The translations under genes and the position numbers were made by a program. A stretch of 40,860 bases of DNA from Ignatzschineria sp. (GTDB lineage Bacteria; Pseudomonadota; Gammaproteobacteria; Cardiobacteriales; Wohlfahrtiimonadaceae), in assembly GCA_030150405.1 (NCBI GenBank), contig JASLFU010000031.1:1-40860 (forward strand), given 5' to 3'. Below the pieces are notes generated by a model. The model was not told the origin of the DNA, made no database searches, and saw nothing but the letters and a program-made list of their open reading frames with translations. Shown piece by piece: positions 1 to 8,286 of the stretch (its first letter is position 1; each line of letters opens with the position of its first letter).

Positions 1-1
1 G

Positions 2-742
2 CATGAGCCTGAGATCTATGGTGCCATTCGTCGTAACGCACTTTTAGAAAACGTGGTAGTTAAAGAAGATGGTACAGTCGATTTCGCAGATGGCTCAAAA
101 ACTGAGAATACTCGCGTCTCCTACCCTATCCACCACATTGAGAACATTGTAGAGCCTGTATCTAAAGCAGGTCCTGCTAAGAAAGTTATCTTCCTTACAG
201 CGGATGCGTTTGGCGTACTTCCTCCTGTATCGAAGCTGACTCCTGAGCAGACGCAATACTACTTCCTCTCAGGTTTTACGGCGAAACTTGCGGGTACTGA
301 GCGGGGGATTACAGAGCCTACACCTACTTTCTCAGCCTGTTTTGGTGCAGCGTTCTTACTTCTCCACCCAACGAAGTATGCAGAAGTACTCGTAAAACGT
401 ATGGAAGAGTCAGGCGCAACAGCATACCTAGTGAATACCGGCTGGAATGGTACGGGCGAGCGTATCTCGCTTAAAGATACTCGCAATATCATCAACGCAA
501 TCCTGAGTGGTGAGATTGATAAAGCAGAGACTGAGACCATTCCTGTATTTAACCTCGAAGTTCCTACAGCGGTCACCAATGTAGATTCTTCAATTCTTGA
601 TCCCCGTGATACTTATGCAGATGCTGCTGAGTGGGAGAAGAAAGCGAATAATCTTGCTGGTCTCTTCGTTGAAAACTTTGACCAATATACAGACACCGAA
701 TTAGGTGCTGCACTTGCTAAAGCAGGTCCTACAGCAAAATAA
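2..742 (+). CDS. pckA: Phosphoenolpyruvate carboxykinase (ATP), 3' part
   Basis: This is the C-terminal 246 residues of the ATP-dependent PEP carboxykinase, which converts oxaloacetate and ATP to PEP, CO2 and ADP in the cytoplasm as the first step of gluconeogenesis. The frame is open from the first bases of the window, so the gene begins upstream. The GTG at 53 is only an internal valine codon. The visible part matches the family nearly end to end: the ENTRVSYP segment carrying the substrate-binding Arg, the TADAFGVLPPVSKLTPEQT block, the FLSGFTAKLAGTERG loop and the GWNGTG turn. The P-loop and most metal ligands lie outside the window. E. coli PckA is about 540 residues, so a little over half is missing. 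A strong hairpin terminator follows. The assignment is secure. Confidence 0.97.
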   Translation, partial: HEPEIYGAIRRNALLENVVVKEDGTVDFADGSKTENTRVSYPIHHIENIVEPVSKAGPAKKVIFLTADAFGVLPPVSKLTPEQTQYYFLSGFTAKLAGTERGITEPTPTFSACFGAAFLLLHPTKYAEVLVKRMEESGATAYLVNTGWNGTGERISLKDTRNIINAILSGEIDKAETETIPVFNLEVPTAVTNVDSSILDPRDTYADAAEWEKKANNLAGLFVENFDQYTDTELGAALAKAGPTAK

Positions 743-773
743 GCTATAGATTTTAAACACATTGAAAATTTAA

Positions 774-806
774 AAGGGCGTAATATTAATTACGCCCTTC
801 TTTTTA
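774..806. terminator. Bidirectional intrinsic terminator between pckA and rsmC
   Basis: A perfect 11-bp stem (774-784 with 789-799) with a 4-nt loop is followed by CTTTTTATT on the plus strand. An A-rich run precedes the stem, so the minus-strand transcript also ends in U-rich sequence. It can serve both pckA and the convergent rsmC. Confidence 0.85.
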
Positions 807-871
807 TTCTGCTCTTTTCTTTCGCTCTTCTATTCTTATGCTTCTTTTATCGTTCTTTCGATAACTCAATA

Positions 872-1912
872 TTAGCGCAAGCGCTCAAGCATTAAGATCT
901 TAAATTGACGATTGGTCGCAATCTCCGTAAATTTAATCTGCTCCTCTTCGCAGATTTTTTCAATGCCGATAAAACGATTTACAACAAAATAAGCTGCCCC
1001 TTTTCTTTTTAAAATACGTCGAACAGCTCGAACAAATTTTCGGGTTAAGTCTTTAGAAGTGCTAAAACCTTGATGAAAAGGGGGATTACAGACAATATAA
1101 TCCATAGAATTTTCCTGGATCTCACTCCCGCAATCATCTAACGTTACCGAGATCGGAAGAGACTCACTCAAAAAACGCAAATTTTTACGGCAAGCCTCCA
1201 CAGCGGCGATGTTGTTATCTGTTGCTATTAAACGGCTTACACCCGGTTGCTGAGCAAGTAACAGAGAAAGATATCCATAACCACACCCTAAATCGAGTAA
1301 GTCTCCCTTTAAAGCCTCTTTTTTTAAGGTTTGCACTAAAAACTCGCTGCCCTCATCAATTTTTTTATAGCCATAGATTCCGGGCTTTGTCTTAAAGAGA
1401 GCTCCCTCAGGCGATCTGATCTCTATCCACTCCCGATACTCTTCCCCTTTTAAATGAAGTTCTGCCCCAGCTTTTTTAATCACATTGGCATAACGCAAGC
1501 CCTTTCCTAAAAGTTCCATGACCGTAAGCTCCCCGATCTTTTCGGCGCTTTTAATCACGCTTTTAATCCCTTCTTGGTTATTTCCCGTTAAGACCAAGCG
1601 CCCTTCAGGTTTTAAAATACGGGCTGCTTCCTCTAAAAGATAATGTGTTAAAAGCTTCATTTTGCTTAAACGAAAGAGCACAAAATCTTGAGAATTATTC
1701 CCAACGACTGAGAGATCAAAATCGGAGATTTCTCCCCTTAAGCCAAGCTTTTCAAGCTGTTTAGCGATATCGAGTCGATCCGTAAAAAATCTAAGATCTG
1801 CCCCTTTAAACACCTCATTTGTGTGAAAGTTTTCATCAGCAAAGAGAATCCCCTGCCCCTTTAAAATCTTGGCGCCATCTCGAAAAAGCGCGCGACTTGC
1901 CTCATCAATCAT
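872..1912 (-). CDS. rsmC: 16S rRNA m2G1207 methyltransferase RsmC
   Basis: A protein of 346 residues, close to the usual RsmC length (about 343). RsmC transfers a methyl group from S-adenosylmethionine to N2 of G1207 in 16S rRNA within the 30S subunit. The protein has the two-lobed architecture of the family: a degenerate N-terminal methyltransferase-like half, then a catalytic half with the SAM-binding motif DLGCGYGYLSLLL and the base-flipping motif NPPFHQGF. RlmG, a 23S rRNA enzyme, has a related layout, but length and sequence fit RsmC better. The ATG overlaps the rsuA stop codon as ATGA, which indicates translational coupling and fixes the start. The pair, and perhaps the upstream secretion ATPase gene, form one minus-strand operon. 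Confidence 0.88.
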   Translation of the reverse strand: MIDEASRALFRDGAKILKGQGILFADENFHTNEVFKGADLRFFTDRLDIAKQLEKLGLRGEISDFDLSVVGNNSQDFVLFRLSKMKLLTHYLLEEAARILKPEGRLVLTGNNQEGIKSVIKSAEKIGELTVMELLGKGLRYANVIKKAGAELHLKGEEYREWIEIRSPEGALFKTKPGIYGYKKIDEGSEFLVQTLKKEALKGDLLDLGCGYGYLSLLLAQQPGVSRLIATDNNIAAVEACRKNLRFLSESLPISVTLDDCGSEIQENSMDYIVCNPPFHQGFSTSKDLTRKFVRAVRRILKRKGAAYFVVNRFIGIEKICEEEQIKFTEIATNRQFKILMLERLR

Positions 1913-2607
1913 CCGTTAAATTCCTCTATCTCTGCTTTTGTTAAGGGGCGATAATCACCTTCAGTTAAGCTCTTTAAATCAATAGACCCCACCTGTTCAC
2001 GATGAAGCTGCTCAACATGATTTCCTACAGCGGCGATCATTCGCTTTACTTGATGATAGCGCCCCTCTGTAATAGTGAGCTGAATCCTATTTTCTGCTAT
2101 TTTTTTAACGATGGCGGGTTTAGTCGGCATTGCTTCACCACGTAGAATGACCCCTGTTTCAAGTTGAGTAATTGCTAAATCCTCTATCTCTCTTGCCAGT
2201 GTGACCCGATATGTTTTGGCAATATTGCCATTGGGATGCGTCACTCTATGGGACCATTGCCCATCATCAGTTAGAAGCACAAGCCCTGTTGTATCCGCAT
2301 CTAACCTCCCGGCGATCATGAGCTCCTCAAGCCGTGGCTCATCGAGCAATCGAAAAAGCGAAGGATAACCATCATTACGATGGCTAGAGACATAACCCGC
2401 AGGCTTATAGAGCACAAAATAGCGGGGGGCATCGCAGTAGTGTAGTTTTTCACCATCTAAGAGAATCTGGTTCTCTAAGGTAACCAATTTTCCCCGCTCC
2501 GTTATCAGCTCTCCATCTACCGTCACCCGTTTTTCACGCAGCAACTTACGCGCATCTCGACGAGAGATCTCTAAACTCAACTGTAGATATTGATCTAACC
2601 GAAACAT
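1909..2607 (-). CDS. rsuA: 16S rRNA pseudouridine-516 synthase RsuA
   Basis: A protein of 232 residues, almost exactly the length of E. coli RsuA. It isomerises uridine 516 of 16S rRNA to pseudouridine. An N-terminal S4 RNA-binding domain (about residues 1-60) precedes the catalytic domain, whose motif AGRLDADTTGLVLLTDDGQ holds the catalytic Asp. The segment TEGRYHQVKRMIAAVGNHV is diagnostic for the RsuA/RluB/E/F family, and the WSHRVTHP segment and overall length favour RsuA over its paralogues. A purine-rich AGGGA lies just upstream of the ATG. The gene lies 23 bp after the secretion ATPase gene and overlaps rsmC by 4 bp, so two 16S rRNA modification genes are co-transcribed. Confidence 0.93.
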   Translation of the reverse strand: MFRLDQYLQLSLEISRRDARKLLREKRVTVDGELITERGKLVTLENQILLDGEKLHYCDAPRYFVLYKPAGYVSSHRNDGYPSLFRLLDEPRLEELMIAGRLDADTTGLVLLTDDGQWSHRVTHPNGNIAKTYRVTLAREIEDLAITQLETGVILRGEAMPTKPAIVKKIAENRIQLTITEGRYHQVKRMIAAVGNHVEQLHREQVGSIDLKSLTEGDYRPLTKAEIEEFNG

Positions 2608-2630
2608 CTTTCCCTAAGCCCGCCCTTACC

Positions 2631-4814
2631 TTATGGCTCAGGCGTTACACGGAGCACCTCATCGAGGGAAGTTAATCCCTGCATGATCTTCTCAATCCCC
2701 GAGGCTCGTAAGGTTGTAATGCCATCTTTTTCAGCTTGTGCGCGAATTTCAGGAGCTTTAGCACCCGCTAAAATCATCTCTTCTAACGCTGTAGAGATCG
2801 GCATCACCTCAAAGAGTCCAATTCGTCCACGATAACCATCGAGACATTCATCACAACCCGCAGCTTTATAAAATTTGCTTGCGGCCTCTTTAGGCGAGAA
2901 ACCGATGCTTTCTAAATACGCAGAATCCACTACATGCTCCTCTTTACAATCGCACAATCTCCGCACTAAACGTTGGGAGACAATCAGCTTCACGGTTGAT
3001 GCGATATTATAAGGCTCTATCCCCATATTCAGAAGACGCGTTAATGTCTCGGGGGCTGAATTTGTATGGAGCGTCGAAAGAAGAATATGCCCTGTCTGCG
3101 CTGCCTTTATCGCAATATCTGCAGTCTCATAATCCCGTACTTCCCCCACCATTAAGACATCAGGATCTTGTCGCAAGAAGGCTCTTAGTGCTTCCGCAAA
3201 GGTGAGCCCAATAGTGGGATTAACCTGCAGTTGATTCACGCCATCAAGATAGATCTCCACAGGATCTTCTGCAGTCGCGATATTTTTAGAGCTCTGATTG
3301 AGGTGATTGAGCGCAGAATAGAGGGTAACTGTCTTCCCTGAACCTGTTGGCCCTGTCACTAAAATCATGCCCTGAGGTCTTTCAAGCGCTTGAGTAAAAT
3401 CCGCCAATTGTTGGGAGTTGAACCCAAGCTTTTCTAAAGAGAGGGGGGTTCGGCTCTCATCTAAAATACGGATCACCACTTTTTCCCCCCAGATTGTGGG
3501 CATCACAGAAATTCGTGCATCCACCTCTAAAGGCGCTTCTATACTCTCATCGATCTCCTCTGTTATGGCAATCTTCATGCGCCCATCTTGTGGGCGTCGC
3601 CGTTCAGCGATATCAAGATCTGCTAAGACTTTTAAGCGAGTAGAGAGCTGCCCCCAATAGGTTTCTGGCACTGTGAAGCGATCACTTAAAACACCATCAA
3701 TCCGGAAACGGATACGATAATGGGATTCATAAGGCTCAAAATGGATATCAGATGCACTCTCTTCAATAGCCTCAATAAAAATCTCATTGAGGTAATCCAC
3801 CACACCTCTAGATCTCTCTGAATCCGCCACTAAACTATAGGGAGTATGCTCCATTAAGGGGGCATCAATCTCCATACTCTCTTCAGATAAAGAGGTCTCT
3901 TCTACCGCAATAAATTGGGGAGTCTCTGGCCCTTCTATACCTTCCTCAATTTCACAGCTGGCCTCCTCTTCGTCCGCACAGGGTTCGACTATGTGGCCCT
4001 CTTCAGCCTCATTTTTACGATTGAAAGGAGCATTAGGCTCTACCGATAAAAATCTCGGTTCTAAGATCGCAGCATCGGTAATCCTTGCGCCATTTTTCTC
4101 TTCTGTAGCAAAGTTATTCTCCGTTTTATCGCTCGACTCTTCAGCGATGCTCTTCTCTTCGATGCTCTCTTCTGTTGTCGGTTCGAAAGGCTCAGCTTCT
4201 GTAGACTCCAAGTCCTCTCTGGGCTTATCGGCGTGTGTTTCCTCTAATGTCTCCTCTGAAATCTCCTCAGAAAGTTCCTGCGCTTTCTCTTCTTGAACAT
4301 CACTCTTCGCCACTGCAGCATATACCTGAGGCGTTCTCTCCCCCGATGCATCGTTATTTTCAGCTAAAATCAGGCGATCAATATAATCTTCAAACTGTTC
4401 TGCTTCGGCGATTACCACCTCCACATCATAAAGGGAGCGCAGCTTAATTGTATCGACAATACGCTCTGAAGTAGGATCTGCTACGGCTAGCTTTAGGCTA
4501 TTGCCCTGCAGAAAAATAGGGGCGGCAAAATGCTCCCGCATCTCCCGCTCCATAAGAAGCCCTGTTACTTTAGGATCTTCAGGTGGGCGAATTAAATTTA
4601 AATTCACCTCTGCATAAGGGGGAATGCCCCGCAAACTCGCCACATCTTGTGCCGCTTCAAAGATGACCTGACTGGTCAATCCATAATCTAAAAGGCGCTC
4701 CACCAGCCCCGCCTGATCGGCGTGGGATTTTGGGCGCAGCAGGGGCAACACTTCCTGTGTCAACCAATGCTTCTTCATTAACGCCTGTATCAAATGATTA
4801 TGTTCTAATTCCAT
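2631..4814 (-). CDS. GspE/PilB-type secretion ATPase with a long acidic insert
   Basis: This is a hexameric AAA-like ATPase that powers assembly of a type II secretion pseudopilus or a type IV pilus at the inner membrane. From N to C it has a GspE/PilB N-terminal (MshEN-like) domain (about residues 1-150), a Glu/Ser/Thr-rich region with almost no hydrophobic core (about 155-330), the N1 domain (SASDIHFEPY), Walker A GPTGSGKT (near 490), the Asp box (AEDPVEIYLDGVNQLQVN), Walker B (DPDVLMVGEVRD) and the His box (TGHILLSTLHTN). Four C-terminal cysteines (LCDC and CDEC) form the usual zinc site, but the first pair is spaced CxC instead of CxxC. I chose ATG 4814 because GGGAG lies 8 nt upstream; the GTG at 4823 would have no room for a ribosome site. 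No other pilus or secretion gene is adjacent, so PilB and GspE cannot be told apart. Confidence 0.88.
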   Translation of the reverse strand: MELEHNHLIQALMKKHWLTQEVLPLLRPKSHADQAGLVERLLDYGLTSQVIFEAAQDVASLRGIPPYAEVNLNLIRPPEDPKVTGLLMEREMREHFAAPIFLQGNSLKLAVADPTSERIVDTIKLRSLYDVEVVIAEAEQFEDYIDRLILAENNDASGERTPQVYAAVAKSDVQEEKAQELSEEISEETLEETHADKPREDLESTEAEPFEPTTEESIEEKSIAEESSDKTENNFATEEKNGARITDAAILEPRFLSVEPNAPFNRKNEAEEGHIVEPCADEEEASCEIEEGIEGPETPQFIAVEETSLSEESMEIDAPLMEHTPYSLVADSERSRGVVDYLNEIFIEAIEESASDIHFEPYESHYRIRFRIDGVLSDRFTVPETYWGQLSTRLKVLADLDIAERRRPQDGRMKIAITEEIDESIEAPLEVDARISVMPTIWGEKVVIRILDESRTPLSLEKLGFNSQQLADFTQALERPQGMILVTGPTGSGKTVTLYSALNHLNQSSKNIATAEDPVEIYLDGVNQLQVNPTIGLTFAEALRAFLRQDPDVLMVGEVRDYETADIAIKAAQTGHILLSTLHTNSAPETLTRLLNMGIEPYNIASTVKLIVSQRLVRRLCDCKEEHVVDSAYLESIGFSPKEAASKFYKAAGCDECLDGYRGRIGLFEVMPISTALEEMILAGAKAPEIRAQAEKDGITTLRASGIEKIMQGLTSLDEVLRVTPEP

Positions 4815-4859
4815 CGAAAACACTCCCGCTTCGAAACGATAAGCTAAAAAATTGTCGCT

Positions 4860-4868
4860 ATTATAGCA
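4860..4868 (-). promoter_or_regulatory. Candidate extended -10 promoter for the secretion ATPase gene
   Basis: Reading the minus strand, TGCTATAAT is a perfect -10 hexamer with the TGn extension. It would start transcription about 40 nt upstream of the ATG at 4814. No good -35 is present, as is normal for extended -10 promoters. The site lies in the 140-bp gap between divergent genes. Confidence 0.4.
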
Positions 4869-4954
4869 CTACTTCTTGAGTCGAGTTCATGCATAATGTA
4901 GAGTTGTAAGATTACTTTTAAAACGCACGCACGGGGCAGATAAATAGAGACATA

Positions 4955-5962
4955 ATGAGCAAAATCACCTTCTCTTTTGACGATAATAATGAACGACTTT
5001 CCAATCTTTGTGGAAATTTAGATGAACATTTACGCCTCATTGAGCGGCGCTGTATGGTGGAGATCGCAAATCGTGGCTCCCTCTTTCAGCTCTCTGGGAA
5101 TGATGCCGATATTGAGCGCGCAAGAGATGTGCTCGATGCCCTCTATCGGCAAACAAAAGAGAAACAGCTCGATCCTAACGATGTGCATCTTGCTATTCAG
5201 GAGTTTGGGCACGACGATGAAGAGATTTTAGAATCGATTCATGATCGGGTCATCCGGACAAAGGGGGGCAACATTCGGGGGCGTAGTACCTCGCAAAAGG
5301 TCTATCTCCATAATATGGTCACTCACGATATTAATTTCGGAATTGGTCCTGCGGGCACCGGGAAGACCTATCTTGCCGTCGCCTCTGCAGTAGAAGCACT
5401 CCAAAAAGATGAGGTTCGCCGTATTATCCTCGTGCGCCCTGCCGTTGAAGCGGGCGAGCGATTGGGTTTTCTCCCCGGAGATCTTACAGAAAAGATCGAC
5501 CCCTACCTTCGCCCTCTTTACGATGCTCTCTATGAGATGCTCGGCTTTGAAACCGTACACAAACTTATTGAGCGGCACACTATTGAGATTGCTCCCCTGG
5601 CCTTTATGCGGGGACGCACATTAAATGACGCTTATATCATTCTCGATGAAGCTCAAAATACCACTATTGAGCAGATGAAGATGTTTTTAACCCGCATCGG
5701 CTTTGGCTCAACGGCGGTAATCACCGGGGATGTCTCTCAGGTGGATCTACCTCGCCATGTAAAATCAGGTTTGAAGCATGCTATCGACGTGCTTGAGGGC
5801 GTTAAAGGGATTGCAATGAGCTACTTCTCTTCTGGGGATGTGGTGCGTCACCCTATGGTTGCGCGCATTATCAATGCCTATGAACGGGCTGATAAAGCAG
5901 CAGAGGCCGCTGAAAAACGGCGCAAAGCAGAAGCCACAAAAGAGAGCAACACCGATGCCTAA
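4955..5962 (+). CDS. ybeZ: PhoH-like ATPase YbeZ
   Basis: A protein of 335 residues (E. coli YbeZ is 346) of the PhoH family, cytoplasmic P-loop ATPases that partner the endoribonuclease YbeY and are thought to act in RNA metabolism. An N-terminal region of about 110 residues precedes the ATPase core. The core carries Walker A GPAGTGKTYLAV, the LVRPAVEAGERLGFLPGD block, Walker B YIILDEAQNTT and the sensor segment VITGDVSQVDLP, all typical. The ATG follows a weak purine stretch. The last codons overlap the start of ybeY by 8 bp, so the two are translationally coupled, as in many proteobacteria where ybeZ and ybeY are neighbours. The identification is firm; the exact molecular role is not settled even in model species. 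Confidence 0.93.
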   Translation: MSKITFSFDDNNERLSNLCGNLDEHLRLIERRCMVEIANRGSLFQLSGNDADIERARDVLDALYRQTKEKQLDPNDVHLAIQEFGHDDEEILESIHDRVIRTKGGNIRGRSTSQKVYLHNMVTHDINFGIGPAGTGKTYLAVASAVEALQKDEVRRIILVRPAVEAGERLGFLPGDLTEKIDPYLRPLYDALYEMLGFETVHKLIERHTIEIAPLAFMRGRTLNDAYIILDEAQNTTIEQMKMFLTRIGFGSTAVITGDVSQVDLPRHVKSGLKHAIDVLEGVKGIAMSYFSSGDVVRHPMVARIINAYERADKAAEAAEKRRKAEATKESNTDA

Positions 5963-6449
5963 CTCCCCCTCTCAAGCCTCCTCTCAAAAAACAAAACTCA
6001 TTCTCGAGCTACAAAATGAGGCCGATTTTGCTCTTCCCCCCATAAAAGAGGTTGAAGAGAGCATCTCCACAGCCCTTATTTTTGCAGGATATGAGCGATT
6101 AGCCGAGATTACCCTACGCATCACCCATAACGAGGAGATTCAGCAACTAAATCGCGATTTTAGAGGGAAAGATCAGCCTACAAATGTTCTCTCCTTTCCC
6201 TTTGAGGTCCCCGATTTTCTTCAAGATGAGATCGCAACCTTAGGGGATATTATTATTGCAATGCCTGTTATTGAGGCGGAAGCAACTGCTCAAAAAAAAC
6301 CTCTTATCAATCATTTTAAGCATATGCTAATCCATGGCACACTCCATCTTTTAGGATTTGATCATATTGAAGAAGAGGAAGCGAAAGAGATGGAATCCCT
6401 TGAAATTAAGATCTTAGCAAAACTCAATATTCCCAATCCCTACGCTTAA
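5955..6449 (+). CDS. ybeY: Endoribonuclease / rRNA maturation factor YbeY
   Basis: A zinc-dependent endoribonuclease needed for 16S rRNA 3'-end maturation and ribosome quality control. The diagnostic metal motif HGTLHLLGFDH is present near the C-terminus, and NREFRGKDQPTNVLSFPFE-type sequence (here NRDFRGKDQPTNVLSFPFE) precedes it. The frame is open further upstream to 5838, but that extension is out-of-frame ybeZ sequence. The ATG at 5955, overlapping the end of ybeZ by 8 bp, gives 164 residues, near the usual 155. In E. coli the next genes are ybeX (corC) and lnt; here they are absent and an unrelated membrane protein gene follows. Confidence 0.94.
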   Translation: MPNSPSQASSQKTKLILELQNEADFALPPIKEVEESISTALIFAGYERLAEITLRITHNEEIQQLNRDFRGKDQPTNVLSFPFEVPDFLQDEIATLGDIIIAMPVIEAEATAQKKPLINHFKHMLIHGTLHLLGFDHIEEEEAKEMESLEIKILAKLNIPNPYA

Positions 6450-6663
6450 AGTGCAGGCTTACATATACGCCAAGATCGAATAACTGATAAAATCGATCAC
6501 TCAAAAGTTTACGCAGATCACCTTCAATACTCCGGGCACGACACTCACAGACAAGATACGATATACTTTAACCTCTCTTAATTAGTGATTCACAAAGCGT
6601 GATTGCGAAATAATCTGCGTTTTGCGCTCTTTAAATCCATTTAAGCAAGCATATATAGGTGAA

Positions 6664-7185
6664 ATGATGACACAATCAGCACGCCCTAATCGCACGGCAC
6701 TCTTTGCGATCTCTTGGATTGGGCTCTTTATCTTTAACTTACTTTTTGCCCGGTTAACCACCACCGTGCCCGTTTCGATTATTGCTCTTTTCTTACTCTT
6801 TAGCTCCACAGGTCTCTATAAAGAGCGTCCAGAAATGCGCCCCCTTGCGATTTTTACTCTCATCACTGCGATTACCTTTATCGCCATTACCTATATTGGC
6901 ACTATCTGGATTCGCTATGAAGTTCCTAACCTTCTTGATATCCGCGCGCCCTTTCCCTATGTGTTTGCCTTCTATCTTGTGGGCTTTATCAATGCCGCAA
7001 GCTTTACCACAGTGGGGATGGCGCTCTTTAAAGCCGTCAACAGCAACCGCTCCGCCTTTATTTTACTCGCGATTACTGCAGCGATCTATTTTGCATTTGC
7101 TGCTGGGTTCTATGATCTTATTGCCTTTTTAAGCGAACTTGCCAATGACCTCCCCGCGCCTGAAGTTCCGCTCGAAAACCCATAA
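6664..7185 (+). CDS. Unidentified integral membrane protein
   Basis: I do not recognise the family. The protein has 173-174 residues and is strongly hydrophobic, with about five membrane segments: approximately residues 12-28, 34-48, 59-79, 94-117 and 122-145. The short C-terminal tail is acidic and Pro-rich (DLPAPEVPLENP). Conserved-looking polar residues inside the membrane are few, so no transporter or enzyme role can be read from it. Two adjacent ATGs (6664 and 6667) follow AGGTGA at 6657-6662; the second has the better spacing. A TTG at 6622 would extend the frame but lacks a ribosome site. The gene is followed by a bidirectional terminator. It is separated from ybeY by 214 bp, so it is probably transcribed on its own. 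Confidence 0.7.
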   Translation: MMTQSARPNRTALFAISWIGLFIFNLLFARLTTTVPVSIIALFLLFSSTGLYKERPEMRPLAIFTLITAITFIAITYIGTIWIRYEVPNLLDIRAPFPYVFAFYLVGFINAASFTTVGMALFKAVNSNRSAFILLAITAAIYFAFAAGFYDLIAFLSELANDLPAPEVPLENP

Positions 7186-7216
7186 AAAAAACGCAATAGA
7201 ATTTTTTAGATCACAA

Positions 7217-7244
7217 AAAAGGAGTCGCCAATACGACTCCTTTT
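7217..7244. terminator. Bidirectional terminator between the membrane protein gene and cmoB
   Basis: A perfect 11-bp stem (7217-7227 with 7234-7244) has a 6-nt loop. The stem ends in A4 on the left and T4 on the right, so it works in both directions. It separates two convergent genes. Confidence 0.85.
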
Positions 7245-7306
7245 AACTTTAAATTTAATCGCAAGGATAAGTAGGAAAGCCTTCTTACTTCCTATGCATC
7301 CCTGCT

Positions 7307-8260
7307 CTACTTAGGTTTGCGAGCCAGCATCACCGCTCGAACCGGCGCTGGATGCCCCTCTATTGTCCTATTTTCATCCTCAGGATCTAAAAAATCCCCT
7401 AAAGAGAGATAATCCATCCACTCTGTTGTTCGCTGCTCCTCTGTAGTAGTTTTAGAGAGATCCACACAACGCACATCTTTAAAACCCACACGCTCTAACC
7501 AGAGAGTCAATGCCTCCACAGAGGGGAGATACCAGACATTTCGCATCTGCGCATACCGATCCTCCGGCACAAGTACTTGATTGCGATCCCCTTCAATAAC
7601 TAAAGTCTCTAAAACTAACTCGCCCCCCGCTTTTAGAGTATCTTTAAGCTGATAGAGATGATCAATCGGTGAGCGGCGATGATAAAAAACGCCCATTGAA
7701 AAGGTCACATCAAAGAGCTCTAAATTCGCCTCTAACGCCTCTAAAGGAAGGGGCAATTGCCAAATGGGAAGCTCAGGAAGATAATTCTTAACCGCTAAAA
7801 ATTGATATAAAAAGAGCCAATTGGGATCAATCCCAATAACCGACTTTGCCCCAGCCCCCAACATTCGATAACCGTAATAACCATTACCACATCCAACATC
7901 GAGAACATTTTTCTGCGTAAGATCGATATGTTCTGCCACACGCGCCCATTTCAGATTAGAGCGCCACTCTGTATCCACAAAAGTATTACAGAAAGTAAAC
8001 GGACCTTTGCGCCAAGGCATTAAACGCCTTAATGCATCGTGTAAAGCTTCTTCATCGGTCTTTCCCGATAACTTCACCCCATTTTGAAGATCAAATTTTA
8101 ATGCTTCAATCTTTGGCAGATCTAAAAGGGCATGCTCCCAACGGGGACTATCCCCATGCTTTTTACGTAAAATATCATCAAGGGCGTCAGGTAATGTCGC
8201 GGCCCATTTGCCGATCTTTGTTCTGTCAAAATGCTCAATCAGTTGCTCTAAATAGATCAT
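7307..8260 (-). CDS. cmoB: tRNA U34 carboxymethyltransferase CmoB
   Basis: A protein of 317 residues (E. coli 323). CmoB transfers the carboxymethyl group from carboxy-S-adenosylmethionine to 5-hydroxyuridine at tRNA position 34, giving cmo5U, which widens wobble decoding. The SAM-type motif LDVGCGNGYYGYRM is present, together with the family hallmark MGVFYHRRSPIDHLYQLK and the C-terminal RYAQMRNVWYLPS and TTEEQRTTEWM segments. It lies 26 bp downstream of cmoA, the gene for the enzyme that makes its cofactor, on the same strand, so the two form an operon. The convergent terminator at 7217-7244 can end it. The assignment is secure. Confidence 0.96.
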   Translation of the reverse strand: MIYLEQLIEHFDRTKIGKWAATLPDALDDILRKKHGDSPRWEHALLDLPKIEALKFDLQNGVKLSGKTDEEALHDALRRLMPWRKGPFTFCNTFVDTEWRSNLKWARVAEHIDLTQKNVLDVGCGNGYYGYRMLGAGAKSVIGIDPNWLFLYQFLAVKNYLPELPIWQLPLPLEALEANLELFDVTFSMGVFYHRRSPIDHLYQLKDTLKAGGELVLETLVIEGDRNQVLVPEDRYAQMRNVWYLPSVEALTLWLERVGFKDVRCVDLSKTTTEEQRTTEWMDYLSLGDFLDPEDENRTIEGHPAPVRAVMLARKPK

Positions 8261-8286
8261 ATCTCTTTTTCGATAAGTTTATCGCC

